Of a DNA stretch of 64,000 nucleotides, positions 60,195 through 64,000 are shown in pieces. The notes beneath the pieces were generated by a model, which was given only the letters and a program-made list of their open reading frames with translations, was not told where the DNA came from and ran no database searches. How positions within the stretch are numbered: position 1 is the stretch's first letter; every line of letters begins with the position of its first letter. Location: NCBI GenBank assembly GCA_019638475.1, contig JAHBTR010000003.1, positions 1 through 64,000 on the forward strand, given 5' to 3'. The position numbers were made by a program, and so were the translations under genes. Source of the stretch: Chitinophagaceae bacterium. GTDB taxonomy: Bacteria > Bacteroidota > Bacteroidia > Chitinophagales > Chitinophagaceae.

Positions 60195-60668
60195 ATGAAA
60201 GCCAATAAACTAAAAAGTAAAACAACTTCCTTTTCTGAAACTATTAAAACAGAAGTTATTTGCCCAAATGACACTAATCCAATGGGCATTTTACAAGGAG
60301 GAAAATTAGTGCAATGGATGGACATTGCTGCTGCTGTTTGTGCTCAAACACATTCAGATGGAATTTGTGTTACTGTGTCTATAGGTACTGTTCGTTTTTT
60401 TCGTTCTGCAAAAGTTGGTAATATTCTTACCATAAAAGCTAAAATTACCAGAGCCTTTAATACTTCAATGGAAATAATGGTAGAAGCTTCTGTTCGTGAT
60501 ATTTTTGGCAACGAACCTCAACCTTTAAGTCAGGCTTATTTTACCTTTGTAGCAATAGATGATAAAGCAAAAAAACGTGCTATACCCCAAATTGCCTTAG
60601 TAAGCGAAGAAGATAGAAGAAATTATGAATTTGCTGGGTTAAGAAAAGAAAATGATACTGCAAAATAA
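60195..60668 (+). CDS. Hotdog-fold acyl-CoA thioesterase
   Basis: The 157-residue protein has the YciA/ACOT-type pattern: CPNDTNPMGILQGGKLVQWMDIAAAVCA (hotdog helix with the catalytic Asp), VSIGTVRFFRSAKVGNILTIKAKI and AYFTFVAID. It hydrolyses acyl-CoA to CoA and free acid in the cytosol. Its stop overlaps the next start (TAATG). Confidence 0.9.
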   Translation: MKANKLKSKTTSFSETIKTEVICPNDTNPMGILQGGKLVQWMDIAAAVCAQTHSDGICVTVSIGTVRFFRSAKVGNILTIKAKITRAFNTSMEIMVEASVRDIFGNEPQPLSQAYFTFVAIDDKAKKRAIPQIALVSEEDRRNYEFAGLRKENDTAK

Positions 60669-61909
60669 TGAAGAAAATTGAGTTACTTGCTCCTGTTGGT
60701 TCTTTTGAAAATTTAATGGCTGCAATTAATGCAGGTGCAGATGCTATTTATTTTGGTGTAGAACAATTAAACATGAGAGCCAAATCAATCAACTCTTTTA
60801 AGATTAAAGATTTAAAAGAAATTAGTAGTATCTGCAAAAAACATCAGGTTAAAACTTGCCTTACACTTAATACAGTAATGTATGATTATGATATGCAACT
60901 TATTAAAAGTATTTTAGTTGCAGTTCAAGAAAATAATATAGATGCAGTAATAGCTACAGATTTTTCTGTAATAGAAATGTGTCGTGCTATGAAAATACCC
61001 TTACACATTTCTACTCAAGCCAATGTTAGTAATGTAGAAGCTGCAAAATTCTTTGCTCCATTTTCTGATGTAATCGTTTTGGCAAGAGAACTTAGTTTAA
61101 AGCAAATAAAAAATATTACCTCTGCTATTGAAAGAGAAAATATAGTTGGTGTATCTGGAGAAAAATTAAAAATAGAAGTATTTGCACATGGTGCTTTATG
61201 TATGGCAGTTTCTGGAAAATGTTATTTGAGTTTGCATGAACAAAATGCATCTGCCAACAGAGGTGCTTGTACACAAAATTGTCGCAGACCTTATAAAGTA
61301 ATTGACCTTGAAACTGGTAATGAATTAGAAGTAGATAATGAATATATCATGTCGCCTAAAGATTTATGTACCATTAATATTTTAGATGAATTGGTAGATG
61401 CAGGAATTGAAGTTTTAAAAATTGAAGGAAGAGGAAAAAGTGCAGACTATGTTTATACTGTAACAAAATGTTATAGAGAAGCATTACAAGCAATAGAAGA
61501 AGGAACTTATACTGAAGAAAAAATTAATGGCTGGATGAAAGGGCTTGAAACTGTTTACAATAGAGGCTTTTGGGAAGGTTATTATTTAGGTAAAAAGTTA
61601 GGAGAATGGACAAAAAACCCAGGTTCGGCTGCTACTGAAAAAAAAGTATATATAGGAAAAAGTACCAACTTCTTTTCAAAAATAAATATTGCAGAGTTTG
61701 AAATAGAAACAAATAATTTAAAGCAGGGTGATAAAGTTTTAATTATAGGAAAAAATTTTGGAGTAGAACAAATTATACTTAACGAATTTAAAGTAAATGG
61801 ACATGATGCATCAGAAGCTAAAAGAGGAGATTTATTAACCTTCCCTTTTAAAAATAAAACTATTGCATCTGATAAACTGTACAAATTAGTTGCTACTAAA
61901 GATGCCTAA
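60668..61909 (+). CDS. U32 family peptidase, probably tRNA hydroxylation protein TrhP
   Basis: The 413-residue protein has the U32 signature EVFAHGALCMAVSGKCYLSLH followed by RGACTQNCRRPY, with four conserved cysteines, and the LLAPVGSFENLMAAINAGADAIYFG TIM-barrel start. U32 proteins of this type (TrhP/YegQ) hydroxylate U34 of tRNAs using prephenate and an iron-sulphur cluster. The gene overlaps the downstream ferredoxin by 8 bp, which fits a need for electrons or cluster chemistry. The TrhP role is inferred from family. Confidence 0.88.
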   Translation: MKKIELLAPVGSFENLMAAINAGADAIYFGVEQLNMRAKSINSFKIKDLKEISSICKKHQVKTCLTLNTVMYDYDMQLIKSILVAVQENNIDAVIATDFSVIEMCRAMKIPLHISTQANVSNVEAAKFFAPFSDVIVLARELSLKQIKNITSAIERENIVGVSGEKLKIEVFAHGALCMAVSGKCYLSLHEQNASANRGACTQNCRRPYKVIDLETGNELEVDNEYIMSPKDLCTINILDELVDAGIEVLKIEGRGKSADYVYTVTKCYREALQAIEEGTYTEEKINGWMKGLETVYNRGFWEGYYLGKKLGEWTKNPGSAATEKKVYIGKSTNFFSKINIAEFEIETNNLKQGDKVLIIGKNFGVEQIILNEFKVNGHDASEAKRGDLLTFPFKNKTIASDKLYKLVATKDA

Positions 61910-62123
61910 AATTATTCATTATAGAGATAAATGTATTGGTTGTGGTATTTGCTATGAAATGCAACCAATGTTTTGGCGAATGTCAAAAAAAGATGGTAAG
62001 GCTACATTAATAAAAGCACTTCATAAAAAAGGTATTTATATACTTGACATTAATGAAAGAGATAGAGAAGAATCTATAAAAGTTGTAGAAGCCTGCCCTG
62101 CCAAAGTAATAAAGGTGAACTAA
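61902..62123 (+). CDS. Single-cluster 4Fe-4S ferredoxin
   Basis: The 73-residue protein has CIGCGIC at the start and a distant ACPAKVI Cys near the C-terminus, the four ligands of a single [4Fe-4S] cluster. The ATG at 61902 gives MPKIIHYRDKCIGCG and lies inside the end of the U32 gene. The overlap suggests coupled synthesis and a shared role in tRNA modification. Confidence 0.85.
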   Translation: MPKIIHYRDKCIGCGICYEMQPMFWRMSKKDGKATLIKALHKKGIYILDINERDREESIKVVEACPAKVIKVN

Positions 62124-62267
62124 TTTACTTTTAAAAATTGCTTATTCGCCGTTTTTGTAATACCACTTATGTATTATTTCTTAAATAATATGTTTAGTTT
62201 GTTATTATATATTATTATTGCCGTTAAGTCAGTTTTCCCTATTTATAAAAATTTTCTAAATTAAAAT

Positions 62268-62981
62268 ATGAGATTATTATTACTGGGTATAATACTAATT
62301 ACAACAAGTAAAATAAAAGCACAAAATAAAGTAACAGCAGCAAATACTAATGCTGCTACTGCTGCTCAAAACATATACCACACCACCATTGCTGCAAAAG
62401 AAAATATTTATAATGGACAAGAATATTTTCATAATAATGGACCAATTATAGGTCATGTGTTTTGGAATGATAATCTTTTCATTAAGGGGTCGGTAGGTTA
62501 TGAAGGAAATATTTATCCTAATATTCCTCTAAAATTAGATTTATTATTTGAAGAATTGGTAACTCGTGGAAGTAATTTAGGTATTCAAATTAAAATTATT
62601 AAAGAAAAAATTGACTCTTTTAATATTGGAGGTATTAGCTTTTTACATTTAACACAAAACAATCTTCATAAAATACCTACTGGGTTTTATGAAGTTTTGC
62701 ATAATGGAAAATATAGTGTTATATGTAGAAGAATAAAATCTATTAAAGAAACAGTATTGCCTGATGGAGTTGAAAGAAAAATAGTTCAAAAGAATAGCTA
62801 TTATCTAAAAGAAAATGGTGTGTATTATGAAATAAGAAATAGGCAAACATTATATAATTTTTTCAAAAACAAAAGAGAAGAAGTAAAAAATTATATTAGA
62901 ACTGAAAACCTAAACTTTAATAAAGACCCAGAATCTTTCATTGTTTTATCCATTAAATATTTAGAGCAAATAACCCAATAA
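62268..62981 (+). CDS. Exported hypothetical protein
   Basis: The 237-residue protein has a signal peptide (MRLLLLGIILITTSKIKAQ), then an Ala/Asn/Thr-rich linker and a beta-rich body with many Asn, Ile and Tyr residues and no cysteines in the N-terminal half. I do not recognise the family. The TonB-dependent receptor gene starts 4 bp after the stop, so it probably encodes an accessory protein of that system. Confidence 0.65.
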   Translation: MRLLLLGIILITTSKIKAQNKVTAANTNAATAAQNIYHTTIAAKENIYNGQEYFHNNGPIIGHVFWNDNLFIKGSVGYEGNIYPNIPLKLDLLFEELVTRGSNLGIQIKIIKEKIDSFNIGGISFLHLTQNNLHKIPTGFYEVLHNGKYSVICRRIKSIKETVLPDGVERKIVQKNSYYLKENGVYYEIRNRQTLYNFFKNKREEVKNYIRTENLNFNKDPESFIVLSIKYLEQITQ

Positions 62982-62985
62982 TAAA

Positions 62986-64000
62986 ATGAAATTTCTTTTT
63001 AAAATATTAGCTATAGCTATATTAATACTTTTATTTTCTAATGTTAATGCACAAAATACAAGTGTTATTACACTTGATGTAAAGCAAGTAACATTTAAAG
63101 AATTTGTACAAATTGTAGAAAAGCAAACTAATTATTTTTTCTATTACAATCATTTAGATACTGATAGTATTAGAATTACTACTACTGCTAATAATAAACC
63201 ATTGGAAGAAGTATTAAAGGCTGTTTTTGAAAATACAGAACTCTACTTTTCCATCACCAATAATCATAAAATTTTTATTTCAAGAGATGTACAATTATAT
63301 ACACAACTTGGAACAACTTTTTTTAATGCCGATGCACAGTCTGTAGATAAAAAGAAAATTATACAAGTATTTGAAGATTCTATTGAAGAAAAAACGCCAG
63401 AAGATGCAGCAGTACAAAACAAATTAATAGTTGTAGGAAAACCCAATGCTGCTATAAGTGGAAAAGTTACCATTACAGGACATATAAAAAATATAAAAAA
63501 CAATGAACCATTAGAAGGTGCAGTAGTTGCTGTAGGTAAAACATCTGTAGTTACTGACTATATAGGCAGATTTTCTATCAATGTACCCAAAGGAAGAAAT
63601 GTACTTACTGTATCAAGTGTAGGTATGAGAGATGCTATTCGTCAGTTATTAGTACACTCTTCTGGTAATGTAGAAATAGAAATGCAAGAAAATATTACCA
63701 AGCTAAAAGGTGTAGTTGTAACTACTTCTAAACAAAATACAGGTATTAAAACACCTAAAATGGGTGTTGAAAAAATAAGTATTAAGCAATTAAAACAACA
63801 GCCTGTTATTTTTGGAGAAGCAGATGTATTAAGAGCTGTATTAACCTTACCAGGTGTAACTTCTGTAGGTGAAGCAAGTACAGGCTTTAATGTAAGAGGG
63901 GGCTCTGTTGACCAAAATCTCATCTTATTTAATGATGCAACTATTTTCAATCCATCACATTTATTTGGATTCTTTTCTGCCTTCAATCCTTCTGTTGTCA
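62986..64000 (+). CDS. TonB-dependent receptor with STN domain (partial, runs off the window)
   Basis: At least 338 residues are seen. A signal peptide (LAIAILILLFSNVNAQ) is followed by an STN domain (about 25-110: TLDVKQVTFKEFVQIVEKQTNYFFYY ... KPLEEVLKAVFE), a carboxypeptidase-like regulatory domain (about 165-235: VTITGHIKNIKNNEPLEGAVVAVG) and the start of the plug (QPVIFGEADVLRAVLTLPGV, NVRGGSVDQNLILFND). STN domains receive or send signals through anti-sigma FecR-like proteins. The barrel lies outside the window. Confidence 0.9.
   Translation, partial: MKFLFKILAIAILILLFSNVNAQNTSVITLDVKQVTFKEFVQIVEKQTNYFFYYNHLDTDSIRITTTANNKPLEEVLKAVFENTELYFSITNNHKIFISRDVQLYTQLGTTFFNADAQSVDKKKIIQVFEDSIEEKTPEDAAVQNKLIVVGKPNAAISGKVTITGHIKNIKNNEPLEGAVVAVGKTSVVTDYIGRFSINVPKGRNVLTVSSVGMRDAIRQLLVHSSGNVEIEMQENITKLKGVVVTTSKQNTGIKTPKMGVEKISIKQLKQQPVIFGEADVLRAVLTLPGVTSVGEASTGFNVRGGSVDQNLILFNDATIFNPSHLFGFFSAFNPSVV

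Overview
The window reads as chromosomal DNA from an AT-rich member of the Bacteroidota, probably near the Chitinophagales; the placement is inferred. The signs are type IX secretion (two proteins with C-terminal sorting domains and a PorP/SprF family protein), a TonB-dependent receptor with an STN domain, repeated promoters of the Bacteroidota form (TTTG or TTG, then TAnnTTTG), and the near absence of Shine-Dalgarno sequences.

Layout. 1-8.9 kb: a 2,223-residue exported protein with TPR-like repeats, a beta-propeller and a C-terminal CHAT (caspase-like) domain. It lies between two identical 222-bp direct repeats. The right copy is the 3' end of a nitronate monooxygenase-like gene and the left copy is a detached fragment of it. 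9-15 kb: two amidohydrolase-family genes with a 23S-IVS-type four-helix-bundle gene inserted between them inside inverted repeats, then a LolA-like periplasmic protein. 15-20 kb: adenine deaminase, a DUF3109 protein, then a Crp-type regulator ahead of a compact thiol and oxidative-stress cluster (OsmC, DUF6132, two rhodaneses, Dps, a small membrane protein). 20-24.6 kb: ATP synthase genes atpB-E-F-H-A, closed by a terminator without atpG. 25-37 kb: recA, a UvrD/PcrA helicase, GH3-family protein, a DUF3667 membrane protein, MazG and a large NtrY-like sensor kinase.

37-46 kb: PorP/SprF, tRNA-Gln, and a translationally coupled pair of secreted proteins (a sorting-domain protein carrying a 12-G tract, and a giant M43 metalloprotease). 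The pair is visibly richer in G+C than its surroundings. The protease gene has a leader of about 315 nt that can be read as a three-state transcription attenuator. 46-57 kb: rplS, rsmE, a GNAT-like protein, a Kef-type antiporter facing a universal stress protein, an M28 peptidase, NlpC/P60, Rrf2 and CPBP genes. 57-64 kb: a MITE-like nested inverted repeat, divergent tyrosine phenol-lyase and tryptophanase genes, a thioesterase, a U32 peptidase overlapping a ferredoxin, and the start of a TonB-dependent receptor cut by the window end.

The most unusual items are the attenuator-like leader at 45559-45822, the CHAT gene between direct repeats, the four-helix-bundle element, and two simple repeats inside coding sequence that could switch genes on and off. 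All domain calls were made by reading the sequence; no database search was run.
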